Source: Pseudomonas alliivorans
GTDB lineage: Bacteria; Pseudomonadota; Gammaproteobacteria; Pseudomonadales; Pseudomonadaceae
Direction: 5' to 3'
Length of the DNA: 64,000 nt
NCBI RefSeq assembly: GCF_017826695.1
Contig: NZ_JAFFZW010000014.1
Span: forward strand, 1 to 64,000
Of this stretch, positions 1 to 9,056 are shown piece after piece (positions within the stretch are counted from its first letter, which is position 1; each line of letters opens with the position of its first letter). Both the position numbers and the translations under genes were made by a program. Under the pieces are notes generated by a model. That model was not told where the DNA came from and searched no databases. It was given only the letters and a program-made list of their open reading frames with translations.

Positions 1-1866
1 CGAGTGGTGTGCAGCGGCGAAGCCTTGCCTGCGGAACTGGCCGGACAGGTGCTCAAGCGCCTGCCGCAGGTCGGGCTGTACAACCTCTACGGCCCGACCG
101 AAGCGGCCATCGACGTCACGCACTGGACCTGTTCGCCGGAGGACGTACTGAGCGTGCCGATCGGTCGTCCCATCGACAACCTCAAGACCCACATCCTCGA
201 CGACGGGCTGCTGCCCGCCGCACCGGGCGTGGCTTCGGAGCTGTACCTGGGCGGCGTCGGGCTGGCGCGGGGTTATCACAACCGCGCCGCCCTGACGGCG
301 GAACGCTTCGTGCCGGACCCGTTCGACGAACAGGGTGGAGGGCGGCTGTACCGCACGGGAGATCTGGCGCGCTATCGCCATGAAGGCGTGATCGAGTATG
401 CCGGGCGTATCGACCATCAAGTGAAGATTCGCGGGTTGCGCATCGAACTGGGTGAAATCGAAGCGCGTCTTCTTGAACACACCGCTGTGCGCGAAGCCAG
501 CGTGATCGATATCGACGGCCCGACCGGCAAACAACTGGTGGCCTATCTGGTGCCGAGTGATCGTTCGCAGGATGCAGACACCTTGCGTGAAACGCTGAAA
601 GCGCAGCTCAAGGCCCTCCTGCCGGATTACATGGTGCCTGCGCATTTTGTACTGCTCGACGCCATGCCGCTGACCGCCAACGGCAAGCTGGACCGCCGCG
701 CCCTGCCCAAGCCTGAAGCAGGCCGTGCTCAGGGTTACGTGGCGCCGCGCACCGAGTTCGAACAGCGCCTGGCTGCGCTCTGGGAGCAGGTGCTGCAGGT
801 CGGGAACGTCGGATTGAACGACAACTTCTTTGCCCTGGGTGGACACTCGCTGCTGGCGGTTTCGCTGGCCGGGCGGATTCGAGACACCTTCGATGTGTCG
901 ATCAAGCTGCACGATTTTCTGCTGATGCAGACCTTGGGCGAATTGGCCGATTTCATGCGCGTGGGCGAGGCGAAGGTCAAGTCGGCAGTCATTGCCATGA
1001 ACACCAGTGGTTCGACCCGGACACCGGTGTTCTGCCTGCCACCGGGTGGCGGCGGTACGTATTGCTATTATCCGTTGGCCGGGAAGCTGAGCGACGACCG
1101 CCTGGTGTACGGGCTGGTCAACAAGGCGTACGTGGTGCCGGGCTGGTTCGATACATCGTGGGCAGACATGGTCGATTACTACGTCGAGCAGATTCGCAAC
1201 ACTCAGCCGGTCGGGCCTTACAGTCTGTTGGGCTGGTCGATGGGCGGCGCGCTGGCCATCGACATCGCGCACTGCCTGGAAAGCGCTGGCGAACGCGTGG
1301 AGTTCGTGGGACTGGTGGATACCCAGTTGCCCGTTTCCATCGGCATGGAGTGGGTTGAGGAAGCGCCTGACGTCACCCGGCAAAAGCAGGACGAGAATTA
1401 CTACCGCAGCCTGATCAAGAGCCTTCAGGCCTTTGTGCCGGGCTTGCAGGAAGAGAGCATTGTTCAGTTGATCGAGACGGCACGGCAGTCGGCTTCACGC
1501 GAAAGTGAAGTGATCGACCGGGTGGTCGATCAGGTCGCGCTGGACGCAGGCATGAGTGCCAACAGCCTGCGTAGCGTGTTCCAGGACATCGCCGTGCAGG
1601 ACGAAATCGAAACCGGCTACCGCCTGCTGGACGCCAACGCCCGCCTGAGCGAAGCCTTCACGCTGAAACGGTTGAACGTCAAGGTCGACTGCTGGTGGGC
1701 CGGGCAAAGCCGCCAGCCCGACCAGATCGCCAAGGCTGAACGGGTATTGCTCGAACAGTGCTCGGTGAACGGGCTGGCGAGTTCAAGCGTGATCGATCAG
1801 CGCCACGACAACGTGGTGATTGCCGATGCGTTTCTGGATGGGCTGGTGGCGCGCCTGAGGGCCTAG
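1..1866 (+). CDS. Pyoverdine non-ribosomal peptide synthetase, C-terminal part (A domain end, carrier domain, thioesterase)
   Basis: This reading frame is open from the first base, so the gene starts outside the window and only the last 621 residues are present. Adenylation core motifs are visible in order: NLYGPTEA (about 29-36), YRTGDLARY, GRIDHQVKIRG and NGKLDRR. A carrier domain follows with LGGHSL, whose serine (about residue 283) is the phosphopantetheine site. The last 280 residues are a type I thioesterase with GWSMGG (nucleophile Ser about 413). A terminal thioesterase means this is the last module of the assembly line, which releases the peptide chain. The neighbours are receptor and maturation genes, so the product is inferred to be the pyoverdine precursor. 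Amino acid specificity cannot be read because most of the binding pocket lies upstream. Confidence 0.95.
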   Translation, partial: RVVCSGEALPAELAGQVLKRLPQVGLYNLYGPTEAAIDVTHWTCSPEDVLSVPIGRPIDNLKTHILDDGLLPAAPGVASELYLGGVGLARGYHNRAALTAERFVPDPFDEQGGGRLYRTGDLARYRHEGVIEYAGRIDHQVKIRGLRIELGEIEARLLEHTAVREASVIDIDGPTGKQLVAYLVPSDRSQDADTLRETLKAQLKALLPDYMVPAHFVLLDAMPLTANGKLDRRALPKPEAGRAQGYVAPRTEFEQRLAALWEQVLQVGNVGLNDNFFALGGHSLLAVSLAGRIRDTFDVSIKLHDFLLMQTLGELADFMRVGEAKVKSAVIAMNTSGSTRTPVFCLPPGGGGTYCYYPLAGKLSDDRLVYGLVNKAYVVPGWFDTSWADMVDYYVEQIRNTQPVGPYSLLGWSMGGALAIDIAHCLESAGERVEFVGLVDTQLPVSIGMEWVEEAPDVTRQKQDENYYRSLIKSLQAFVPGLQEESIVQLIETARQSASRESEVIDRVVDQVALDAGMSANSLRSVFQDIAVQDEIETGYRLLDANARLSEAFTLKRLNVKVDCWWAGQSRQPDQIAKAERVLLEQCSVNGLASSSVIDQRHDNVVIADAFLDGLVARLRA

Positions 1867-1980
1867 TTCGTTGTGGACGCATTCCAGACAATGCGCCACA
1901 GCGCTGTCTTTCAGCCATTACCTGGTCTGCACCCCAACAGTTGGACAACCCTCTGACCTCTTGGGGTCAGATCACACCGC

Positions 1981-2068
1981 TGTGGGAGGGGGCTTGCCCG
2001 CGATGAAGGCGACGCGGTATTTCAGTAAAACGCGTCATCGTTCATCGCCGGCAAGCCGCCTCCCACCG
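1981..2068. repeat. REPIN (inverted pair of REP sequences)
   Basis: GTGGGAGGGGGCTTGCCCGC and the inverted partner GCCGGCAAGCCGCCTCCCAC face each other about 40 bases apart, between two convergent genes. This is the usual REP doublet of fluorescent pseudomonads. Three further copies occur in this window, all between genes. Confidence 0.85.
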
Positions 2069-2108
2069 TCTGGTGTCGGCTCACGTGGTCCTGTCACCCG
2101 CCCGACCG

Positions 2109-4538
2109 CTAGAAATCCCCACGCACCGTCAGGACGTAATTGCGCGGATCGCCGTAATAGTTGCCCCGGTCGATATCGCCCGTGGCCTTGTAATACTTGC
2201 GGTCGAGCAGGTTGTTGCCGTTCAGCGCGATGGACCAGTGCTCATCGAGCTTCCATGACACACGGGCATCCCAGATCGCCCGGCCGGGGTTTTCGATGAC
2301 CTGTGTGGATTCGGTTTCCCGGTAGCCGCTCTGGGCCGACACACCAGCGCCAATGGACAGCCGCCTCCAGGCGCCGGGCAGGGTGTAATCGCTGCTGATG
2401 CGTGCCATGTGCCGCGGTGTCTCGGCAGAAATGGACTGGCCGTCACTGCCGCGGGTGAGGTTGAAGGTGTAGCCCGCCAGCGTCTGCAACCCCGGCAGCA
2501 ATTCGCCGCTGACTTCCATCTCGAAACCCTTGCTGCGTCGCACCTCGCCGTTCAGGTAACAGGTCCCGTAGGCGTCGTTCATCAGGCACTCGCCGACATT
2601 GGCATCGTCCTCGACCGCGACGTCTTTCTGTTTCACATAGAACACCGCAAAGGATACGTTCAGGCGCTTGTCGAACAGTTCGCCCTTGATCCCGGTTTCG
2701 TGACTGGCGCCGATGGCCGGATCGAGCAGGGCGCCGCCCGCCGTGCGATAGTCGCTCTGCGGCAGGAAGATATCGGTGTAGCTGGCGTACCACGACCAGT
2801 CCCGGGACAGGTCGTAGATCACACCGAGAAAGGGCGTGACTTCGTTGTCCTGTCGGGCGCGGGTCGTCAATCCTGCCGATTCGGTCTGGTAGTCATACCC
2901 GCTTATGCGGCCGCCCATGACCAGACTCAGCGCATCGGTCAGGCCCAGCCGCAGATGGCTGTAGACGCCGTAGCGCTTGTCGCTGAAATCGGTGCGGCTC
3001 CAGGCCGGGCGTGCGGGTTCGTTGATCGCGTCGTGATCGACATTGAACACATCGACCGCTCGAACCGTATTGACCGTGGCATAACGTGAGTCGCGTTTCT
3101 GCTCGGACCCATTGGCGCCCAGCGTCAACTGATGAGTCAGGCCGAATCCCTCGAAGCGGCCGTCCAGATGGGCGTCCAGGCCGTCACTCTGCAGATCGTC
3201 CGAGCGGAACAGGGTTTTGATCAGGCGGGAGCCTGCTCGCGTTTGTGGGTCGATGGCTCCCTGGGCGTAGGCGACCTGCTGTTCGAACGAACCGTTGGAA
3301 TGCGTAGCGGACAGTTTCGCCGTCCAGTCGTCGTCGAAACGGTGTTCCAGTTCGCCGAAGACTTCATGGGTCTGCGTCTCGTGACGGTTCCAGGACTGAG
3401 CGAGCGAGGTCGAGCGCGACACCTCGAGCGCCCGGCCGTCGCTGTAGCGCGGCAAGCCGAATATCGAGAAGCCATGAGTGTCCGCACGCTGGTGGCGTAC
3501 CCCGAGGGTCAGCGTGGTGTCCTCGCTCAGGTCGCTTTCCAGAATGCCGTAGAGCAGCGGGGCGGTCTTGTGCAGCACATCGATGAAGTACCCCCGGTCT
3601 TCATACGAGGCCACGAAGCGACCGCGCACACTGCCCGAGTCATTGAGCCTGCTGCTGCCATCCAGATCGACGCGATAGTTGTCCCAACTGCCTGCGCGGG
3701 TGGTGACCGAGAACTGAGGAATGGCGGTCGGGCGCTTGCGTACCAGATTGACCGCTCCACCCGGATTGCCTGCGCCGATCAATAGGCCGGCAGCACCGCG
3801 CAGCACTTCGACGCGGTCGTAGATGGCCATGTCCGGCGTCATCCAGCCGGTCACGCTGTAGCCCTGCCCGGAAACGCCATCGAGAGTGTAGCTTTCATCC
3901 TCCATGGCGAATCCGCGTGAGCTGTAGACGTGCGAGCCAAAGTTGCGTTGCGAGAAGGTAATGCCCGGCGTTTGCGCCATCACCTCGTCGAGGCCGGTCA
4001 GGTTTTTGTCGTCCATCAACTGGCGTGTCATCACGGTCACCGATTGCGGCGTGTCACGCAGTGACTGAGGCGTTTTGTTCAGGCTCACGGCCGTGGTGGT
4101 AAACGAGCCGCTGCCTTCGGTGGTGACGCCAAACTGCTGCGCCTGAATCGCCACCGGCTTGAGGGTCACAGGCGGCGAAAGCGGCGTCACGCCAAGGGTC
4201 AGGGTGTTGGCTTCGAAGGTATGGGCCACTCCGGCCCTGCGCAGCAGATCCGTGATTGCCTGCTCGGGCGTGAGTTTGCCGCGCACCACGCCGCCGGTCT
4301 TGCCGCGCACGTCATCCGGGTTGTACAGCACTTGCAGATCGCCCTGGCGCGCCAGTTCTTTCAAGGCGCTGTTCAAGGGCTGGGCGGGGATGTCGAAATC
4401 GAACGCTTCGGCCATCGCATTACCCTGAAGAAACAGCGAAAAAACCAGACCCAGCCCCCTCAACGTCACCCCGGAGTTCGGGCTTTTGTCGAAGGGTTTT
4501 ACGCGTCCCGAGTGGCAGCGTTCGAAGGGTGGAGGCAT
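2109..4538 (-). CDS. fpvA: TonB-dependent ferripyoverdine receptor with signalling domain (FpvA type)
   Basis: This 809-residue outer-membrane receptor imports ferric pyoverdine. A signal sequence (about residues 25-43, ending NAMA) is followed by an N-terminal secretin/TonB short domain (about 44-115, starting EAFDFDIPAQPLNSAL), then a plug domain (about 150-260, with TPQSLRDTPQSVTVMTRQ and YDRVEVLRGAAGLL), and a 22-strand type barrel ending in VRGDF with the terminal Phe typical of outer-membrane proteins. The N-terminal domain is the one that, in FpvA, contacts an anti-sigma factor (FpvR) to control PvdS and FpvI. It lies downstream of a paralogue that lacks this domain, and 242 bp beyond the synthetase stop in convergent orientation. 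The start used is the first ATG in frame; a start nearer the signal sequence is possible. Confidence 0.9.
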   Translation of the reverse strand: MPPPFERCHSGRVKPFDKSPNSGVTLRGLGLVFSLFLQGNAMAEAFDFDIPAQPLNSALKELARQGDLQVLYNPDDVRGKTGGVVRGKLTPEQAITDLLRRAGVAHTFEANTLTLGVTPLSPPVTLKPVAIQAQQFGVTTEGSGSFTTTAVSLNKTPQSLRDTPQSVTVMTRQLMDDKNLTGLDEVMAQTPGITFSQRNFGSHVYSSRGFAMEDESYTLDGVSGQGYSVTGWMTPDMAIYDRVEVLRGAAGLLIGAGNPGGAVNLVRKRPTAIPQFSVTTRAGSWDNYRVDLDGSSRLNDSGSVRGRFVASYEDRGYFIDVLHKTAPLLYGILESDLSEDTTLTLGVRHQRADTHGFSIFGLPRYSDGRALEVSRSTSLAQSWNRHETQTHEVFGELEHRFDDDWTAKLSATHSNGSFEQQVAYAQGAIDPQTRAGSRLIKTLFRSDDLQSDGLDAHLDGRFEGFGLTHQLTLGANGSEQKRDSRYATVNTVRAVDVFNVDHDAINEPARPAWSRTDFSDKRYGVYSHLRLGLTDALSLVMGGRISGYDYQTESAGLTTRARQDNEVTPFLGVIYDLSRDWSWYASYTDIFLPQSDYRTAGGALLDPAIGASHETGIKGELFDKRLNVSFAVFYVKQKDVAVEDDANVGECLMNDAYGTCYLNGEVRRSKGFEMEVSGELLPGLQTLAGYTFNLTRGSDGQSISAETPRHMARISSDYTLPGAWRRLSIGAGVSAQSGYRETESTQVIENPGRAIWDARVSWKLDEHWSIALNGNNLLDRKYYKATGDIDRGNYYGDPRNYVLTVRGDF

Positions 4539-4558
4539 AGCAGGAGGGCTCTTTTGGT

Positions 4559-4583
4559 ACGCGCGTGCAGGATAGTGTATTTG
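4559..4583 (-). promoter_or_regulatory. Possible degenerate PvdS (iron-starvation) box upstream of fpvA
   Basis: On the minus strand the sequence reads CAAAT, 17 bases, CGT, ending 21 bp before the fpvA start. The accepted motif is TAAAT-N16/17-CGT, so the first base differs. The position is right for a receptor promoter, but the match is imperfect and the distance to the start is short. Confidence 0.35.
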
Positions 4584-4709
4584 TCGTCGCTCGGGTGGTT
4601 CGGGGTGTCAGTCTTGCTCAGCACGTTCATTGTGTTTGGCATGTGCATGCTCCAGTCACAGGCTGTTTCCGGCATCGGGCAGATACCCTCGATGTCAGCG
4701 CCGCGAAAG

Positions 4710-4740
4710 CACAAAAAGCCAAGGGTTTCCCCTTGGCTTT
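4710..4740 (-). terminator. Rho-independent terminator of the second receptor gene
   Basis: An 11-bp perfect stem (AAAGCCAAGGG / CCCTTGGCTTT) with a 4-base loop lies 36 bp beyond the receptor stop. On the minus strand it is followed by a T run. Confidence 0.85.
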
Positions 4741-4775
4741 GTGGCTGTTGCAGTTATCCGTGAGTCTGCGGCGGA

Positions 4776-7022
4776 TCAGAAATCTCCGCGCAGGGTCAGG
4801 ACGTAGCTGCGGGGTTCGCCGTACACGTTGGAACGGTCGGTGGCCACGGCAGTGGTGTAGTACTTGCGGTCGAACAGGTTCTCGGCGTTGAGCGAAACAC
4901 GCCAGTTTTCGTCCAGCTTCCAGGAGGCACGCGCATCCCAGATTGCGCGACCTGAAACGCCCAACTGGTCATTGGACGGTACTTCATAACCCGAATCCGC
5001 CGATACACCGGCACCCAGGGTCAGGCGATTCCAGGCGCCCGGCAGGTTGTAGCTGGTGTTGAGGCGCAGCATGTGTTTCGGCGTTTCGTAGGCGACTTCC
5101 GCATCACCGTTGTTACGCAGCATGTTGTAGGTGTAACCACCGAACACTTGCAGGCCCGGCAGCACTTCGCCGCTGGCCTCGATTTCCACGCCCTTGCTGC
5201 GTTTGATACCGTCCTGCACGTAGCACGAACCGTCAGAGCTGTTAGGGCAGAACACTTCCGAGGCTTCTGCCGACAGATCCACCGCCGCGACGTCTTTCTG
5301 CTTGATGTAGAAGAGCGCCATGGACAGGTTCAAACGCTTGTCGAACAGCTCGCCCTTGAAGCCGGTTTCGTAGTTGGAACCGATGGCCGGATCCAGTGGC
5401 GAGCCACCCACGTCGACGAAATCGGCCTGCGGGGTGAAGATGTCGGCGTAACTCGCGTACCACGACCAGTTGTCGTTGATGTCGTAGATCAGACCGGCGA
5501 ACGGTGTGAATTCCTGCGTCTGCTTGGATTCGTAGCTGTTGGCGGCACCGCGTTTGACGTCGTATTCGTAGTCGTACCAGCTCAAGCGGCTCCCGAGTAC
5601 CACGCTCAACGGCTCGCTCAAGTGAATGCGCGCGTTGGCGTAAAGGCCCGCGCGTTCTTCGGTCATGTCGATGTCGTTGCCCCAGGCCGGACGCACCGGC
5701 TTGGCGAAGGCGTTCTGGTTGACATTGAAAATGTTGATGGGCGAAGCCGTCCTGACCGTCGCCTGTTTGGTATTGGATTCCTGTCTGGACCAGTCAGCCC
5801 CCAGCGTCAACTGATGGTTCAGGCCGAACGCGTTGAAGTTGCCCTCCAACTGGCTGTTCAGACCGGTGCTGTTGACTTCGTCCTTGCGAAACAAGGTGTT
5901 CTGGAAGGTCGAGCCTGCCAGCGTGACCGGGTTCACCGCGCCGCGTGCATACGCAATCGCCTGATCAAACCCGCCTTGGGAATACGTCAACGACGTACGG
6001 CTTCTCCAGTCATCGTTGAAACGGTGTTCGATTTCGGTGAACACCTCGGTCATGTCGCTTTCGAGGCGGTTCCAGTCCTGCGCCAGGTTGGTCGAGCGCG
6101 ACAGGCCCAGCGACTGGCCGTTGCTGTAGCGCGGCAGGCCGTAGATGGAGTAGCCGTTGATTACCTGTTCCTGACGACGCAGGCTCATGGTCAGCGTGGT
6201 GTTGTCGGTCACGTCGGCTTCGACGATGCCGTACAGCAGCGGCGTGCGGCTGTCGCGGCCATCCAGGTACGAACCGCTGTCGTCATAGGCGGCGACCATA
6301 CGGCCACGCAGGGTGCCCGAATCATTGAGCTTGCCGCTGCCGTCCAGATCGACCCGGTACTGGTCCCAGGAACCGGCGCGGGTGGTGATGGAAAATTTGT
6401 TTTCGGCGGTCGGGCGCTTGCGCACCAGGTTCACCGCGCCGCCAGGCTGACCTGCGCCGACCAGCAGACCGGAGGCGCCACGCAACACTTCGACACGGTC
6501 GTAAATGGCCATGTCCGGCTGCATCCAGCCGGTGATCTGATAGCCCTGACCGCCGATGCCATCGACCAGAAAACTTTCCGCCAGCAGGGAAAATCCGCGC
6601 GAGGTGTACACGTGACCGCCGAAGTTGCGGTACTGGAAGCTCATGCCGGGCGTGTCTTCCAGAACGTCGCTGAGGCTGTTCAGGTTGTTGTCGTCCATCA
6701 CCTGACGGGTCACGACGCTGACCGATTGCGGCGTTTCACGCAGTGACTGCGGTGCGCCCTTGCCAATGCTCACGGCGCCGGTGGTGTAGGAACCGGTTCC
6801 GTCCGTGGTGGTGCCCAGCGATTTGGAGTCAATGGCCGTCGGAGCCAGGGTCACCGTGCCTGCGGTGGTCGAGCCATCCTGAGTGACTTCCTCTGCCTGA
6901 ACCTGCGCGGCCAGCGGCATGCAAAGCGCGAAACCCATGGCTGCCATGGAGGGTCGGGAACTGAACATCGGGCTGAGCAGCAAGGCTTTGCTGAGCGGGG
7001 TGAGTCGTGACGGGTTGTGCAT
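4776..7022 (-). CDS. TonB-dependent siderophore receptor without signalling domain (FpvA paralogue)
   Basis: A 748-residue outer-membrane receptor closely related to its downstream neighbour. Both share long stretches such as PDMAIYDRVEVLRGA, PGGAVNLVRKRPTA and the C-terminal LRGDF or VRGDF. The start chosen is the ATG at 7022 (MHNPSRLTPLSK), because a signal sequence follows directly and an AAGAG lies just upstream; the longer frame to 7193 would place the secretion signal internally. Between the signal peptide (cleavage near VQAEE) and the plug there is only a short linker, with no secretin/TonB N-terminal domain. It should therefore import ferric siderophore but not signal to an anti-sigma factor. 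It probably takes the same or a related pyoverdine; substrate identity is inferred. A PvdS-type box lies about 160 bp upstream. Confidence 0.9.
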   Translation of the reverse strand: MHNPSRLTPLSKALLLSPMFSSRPSMAAMGFALCMPLAAQVQAEEVTQDGSTTAGTVTLAPTAIDSKSLGTTTDGTGSYTTGAVSIGKGAPQSLRETPQSVSVVTRQVMDDNNLNSLSDVLEDTPGMSFQYRNFGGHVYTSRGFSLLAESFLVDGIGGQGYQITGWMQPDMAIYDRVEVLRGASGLLVGAGQPGGAVNLVRKRPTAENKFSITTRAGSWDQYRVDLDGSGKLNDSGTLRGRMVAAYDDSGSYLDGRDSRTPLLYGIVEADVTDNTTLTMSLRRQEQVINGYSIYGLPRYSNGQSLGLSRSTNLAQDWNRLESDMTEVFTEIEHRFNDDWRSRTSLTYSQGGFDQAIAYARGAVNPVTLAGSTFQNTLFRKDEVNSTGLNSQLEGNFNAFGLNHQLTLGADWSRQESNTKQATVRTASPINIFNVNQNAFAKPVRPAWGNDIDMTEERAGLYANARIHLSEPLSVVLGSRLSWYDYEYDVKRGAANSYESKQTQEFTPFAGLIYDINDNWSWYASYADIFTPQADFVDVGGSPLDPAIGSNYETGFKGELFDKRLNLSMALFYIKQKDVAAVDLSAEASEVFCPNSSDGSCYVQDGIKRSKGVEIEASGEVLPGLQVFGGYTYNMLRNNGDAEVAYETPKHMLRLNTSYNLPGAWNRLTLGAGVSADSGYEVPSNDQLGVSGRAIWDARASWKLDENWRVSLNAENLFDRKYYTTAVATDRSNVYGEPRSYVLTLRGDF

Positions 7023-7178
7023 GACGTGGCTCTTTTTAGTAAGTATCGGCAGAGGGCAGATAGCGTCGATCAGATCTGCGCCGTCTGGTCCAGCCGGCCA
7101 TTCGCGCAGTCGTGAGCAACTTTTTTTATGAGCAATCGGGCGGGAAGGCAGCCATGCGCACCGTTGCTGTAAATGAGA

Positions 7179-7202
7179 ACGAACGCGAATCACTGTTATT
7201 TA
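7179..7202 (-). promoter_or_regulatory. PvdS (iron-starvation sigma) box for the second receptor
   Basis: On the minus strand TAAAT is followed by exactly 16 bases and CGT, matching the PvdS promoter consensus TAAAT-N16-CGT. It is oriented toward the receptor starting at 7022. The gap 7023-7328 otherwise holds only the pvdE terminator. Confidence 0.75.
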
Positions 7203-7276
7203 ATGAATTTTTCACATGCCCCGAAAAAAGATGGCGGATGGCTAGTAATGCTCATGCGCAGGTTGCCCGCAGAATG

Positions 7277-7312
7277 AAAAAACCCCGCTCGCGGACAGGC
7301 CGGGCGGGGTTT
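7277..7312 (-). terminator. Terminator downstream of pvdE
   Basis: Stem AAACCCCGC / GCGGGGTTT with a T run on the minus strand, 17 bp beyond the pvdE stop. Confidence 0.85.
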
Positions 7313-7328
7313 CGGAAAGCACTTGAAA

Positions 7329-8993
7329 TCAGGCGGAAACGGAGGCGTTCTGCACCTGTTCGACGTCGATTTTGCCGGCCTGCATGCGCACCAGTTGGTC
7401 GGCTATATAGAAATACCGGTCGTCGTGGGAGATCACGATAATCGTCTTGCCCTGTTGTTTGAGCTCGGGCAGCAGCTCGGTGTAGAACACGCGACGGAAG
7501 GCCGGGTCCTGATCGGCGGCCCACTCGTCGAAGACCAGCACCTGACGCTCGTCCAGCCAGGCATTGATCAGCGCCAGACGCTTGCGCTGACCGGTGGACA
7601 GGTCGGTGGTGGTAAACGCGCCGTCGCGGATGCTGACCTTATGGGCAATGTCCAGACGCTCCAGGTATTTGCCAGCGTCTTCGGGCAGGCTGGCCTGACC
7701 CTGCAGCGGCTCATCGAACAGGTAATAGTCGGCGAAGATGGTGGTGAACAACTGCCGATAGTCGTCCAGGTGTTCCGGGGTGATTGTCTGGCCGTTGAGG
7801 CGGATTTCGCCCTGTTGCGGCGTGTACAGGCCCAGCAGCAGCTTGATCAGCGTGGTCTTGCCGCAGCCGTTCTCGCCGACGATGAACACGATATCGCCCT
7901 GCTTGATGCTCAGGTTGACCGGGCCGAGGTGGAACGCGTCGCTGCCTTCCACAGGCGGATAGTCGTAACGCAGTTGATGCAGTTCCAGGGTCTTGAGACT
8001 GGCCAGCGAATTGGGGCGGTCGCTGACCAGCAGGTGAGGCTCGGGGCTTGAAAACTTCCACGACAGCTCGGCAATGCGGCGCATGGCGATCTGTGCACGG
8101 CTGATGGCGGGCAGGGAGTTGATCAGGCGCTCCAGCGGGCCTTTCATGTACAGCATCACCAGCACGAAACCGCCCAGCACAGTCTTCTCGGTGGTCGGCC
8201 ACATGGCCTGGAAGGCGATGGCCATGCCGATCACCGCAAAGAACAGCATCGAGCCAAAGGTCTCTGCGCTGACAAAGATATTCGCCGCGCGAATGTTCGA
8301 ACGGCAGATCTGTTCGGTGGTGCCCTGAATCTTTTCATCGAGCATGTGCTGGCGACGCTTGCGCTGGATGCGCAGTTCCTTGGCACCTGCCGACAGCGCC
8401 TGATAGTGCTTCTGCAGTTCGTCCTCACCGTTGCGCGCCGCCAGAATGCTGCGCATGCCGAATCGGTGGGCAACGAACTGTGCGCCGGTGCCCAGTACCA
8501 CGGTCAATACCGTCAGCGCCAGAATCTGCCAGGACAACAGGGCCAGATAGGTCAGGCAGCCGAGGGTCACGGTGAAGGCGATCACCATCGGCGCTACCGA
8601 TAGGGCGAAGGTGCTGAGGGTGTTGACGTCGTTGAGCAGCACCGGAATCAGCCGGTGCGCGCGGTAGCGTTCCAGTTGCTCGATAGGCGCCACCAGCACC
8701 TTGGCCGCCAGTTCGCGGCGCAGGTTGGCGACCACACGCTGACCCACGTAGTGGGTCGACAGGTTCGACAGCGTCGAACACGCCAGTGTCAGCACGCACA
8801 GCCCGGCGAACAGCAGCGCGGTATGGGTGTTCGGTCCGCCCGGCACGTTCATCGCGTTATTGATTGTGGCCAGCAGCGCCGTTACGCTCAGGCCACTGAC
8901 GATCCCCAGCACCGTCGACAGCGCCACCAGCCACCAGAAGGGTTTGAGGATTCTCAGGGTTTCCCCGGCGAGGCTTTGCGTTTTGAGCGTCAT
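7329..8993 (-). CDS. pvdE: PvdE, ABC exporter of acylated ferribactin to the periplasm
   Basis: A 554-residue half-transporter. The first ~320 residues carry about six membrane segments (for example FWWLVALSTVLGIVSGLSVTALLATI near the N-terminus). The C-terminal ATPase has Walker A GENGCGKTTL, signature LSTGQRKRL and Walker B VLVFDEWAADQDP. The DEWAADQDP box and the topology belong to the cyclic peptide/PvdE exporter family. PvdE moves the cytoplasmic pyoverdine precursor into the periplasm, where the PvdN, O, P and Q enzymes encoded next to it act. It is 63 bp downstream of pvdO in the same direction, so it probably belongs to the pvdM-N-O-E transcription unit; no PvdS box was seen in that gap. 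Confidence 0.95.
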   Translation of the reverse strand: MTLKTQSLAGETLRILKPFWWLVALSTVLGIVSGLSVTALLATINNAMNVPGGPNTHTALLFAGLCVLTLACSTLSNLSTHYVGQRVVANLRRELAAKVLVAPIEQLERYRAHRLIPVLLNDVNTLSTFALSVAPMVIAFTVTLGCLTYLALLSWQILALTVLTVVLGTGAQFVAHRFGMRSILAARNGEDELQKHYQALSAGAKELRIQRKRRQHMLDEKIQGTTEQICRSNIRAANIFVSAETFGSMLFFAVIGMAIAFQAMWPTTEKTVLGGFVLVMLYMKGPLERLINSLPAISRAQIAMRRIAELSWKFSSPEPHLLVSDRPNSLASLKTLELHQLRYDYPPVEGSDAFHLGPVNLSIKQGDIVFIVGENGCGKTTLIKLLLGLYTPQQGEIRLNGQTITPEHLDDYRQLFTTIFADYYLFDEPLQGQASLPEDAGKYLERLDIAHKVSIRDGAFTTTDLSTGQRKRLALINAWLDERQVLVFDEWAADQDPAFRRVFYTELLPELKQQGKTIIVISHDDRYFYIADQLVRMQAGKIDVEQVQNASVSA

Positions 8994-9056
8994 GATGGTT
9001 CTCGTGAGTGTCCGTGATTGCGGCTCCTGCCAAAGGCCGCAGGCTCGATGAGTCGG

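Noticed and set aside
5073..6746. 557-codon open frame on the plus strand opposite the second receptor gene
   Set aside because: It mirrors the receptor codons and arises from the GC-rich third positions of the true gene; it has no recognisable domain or ribosome binding site.
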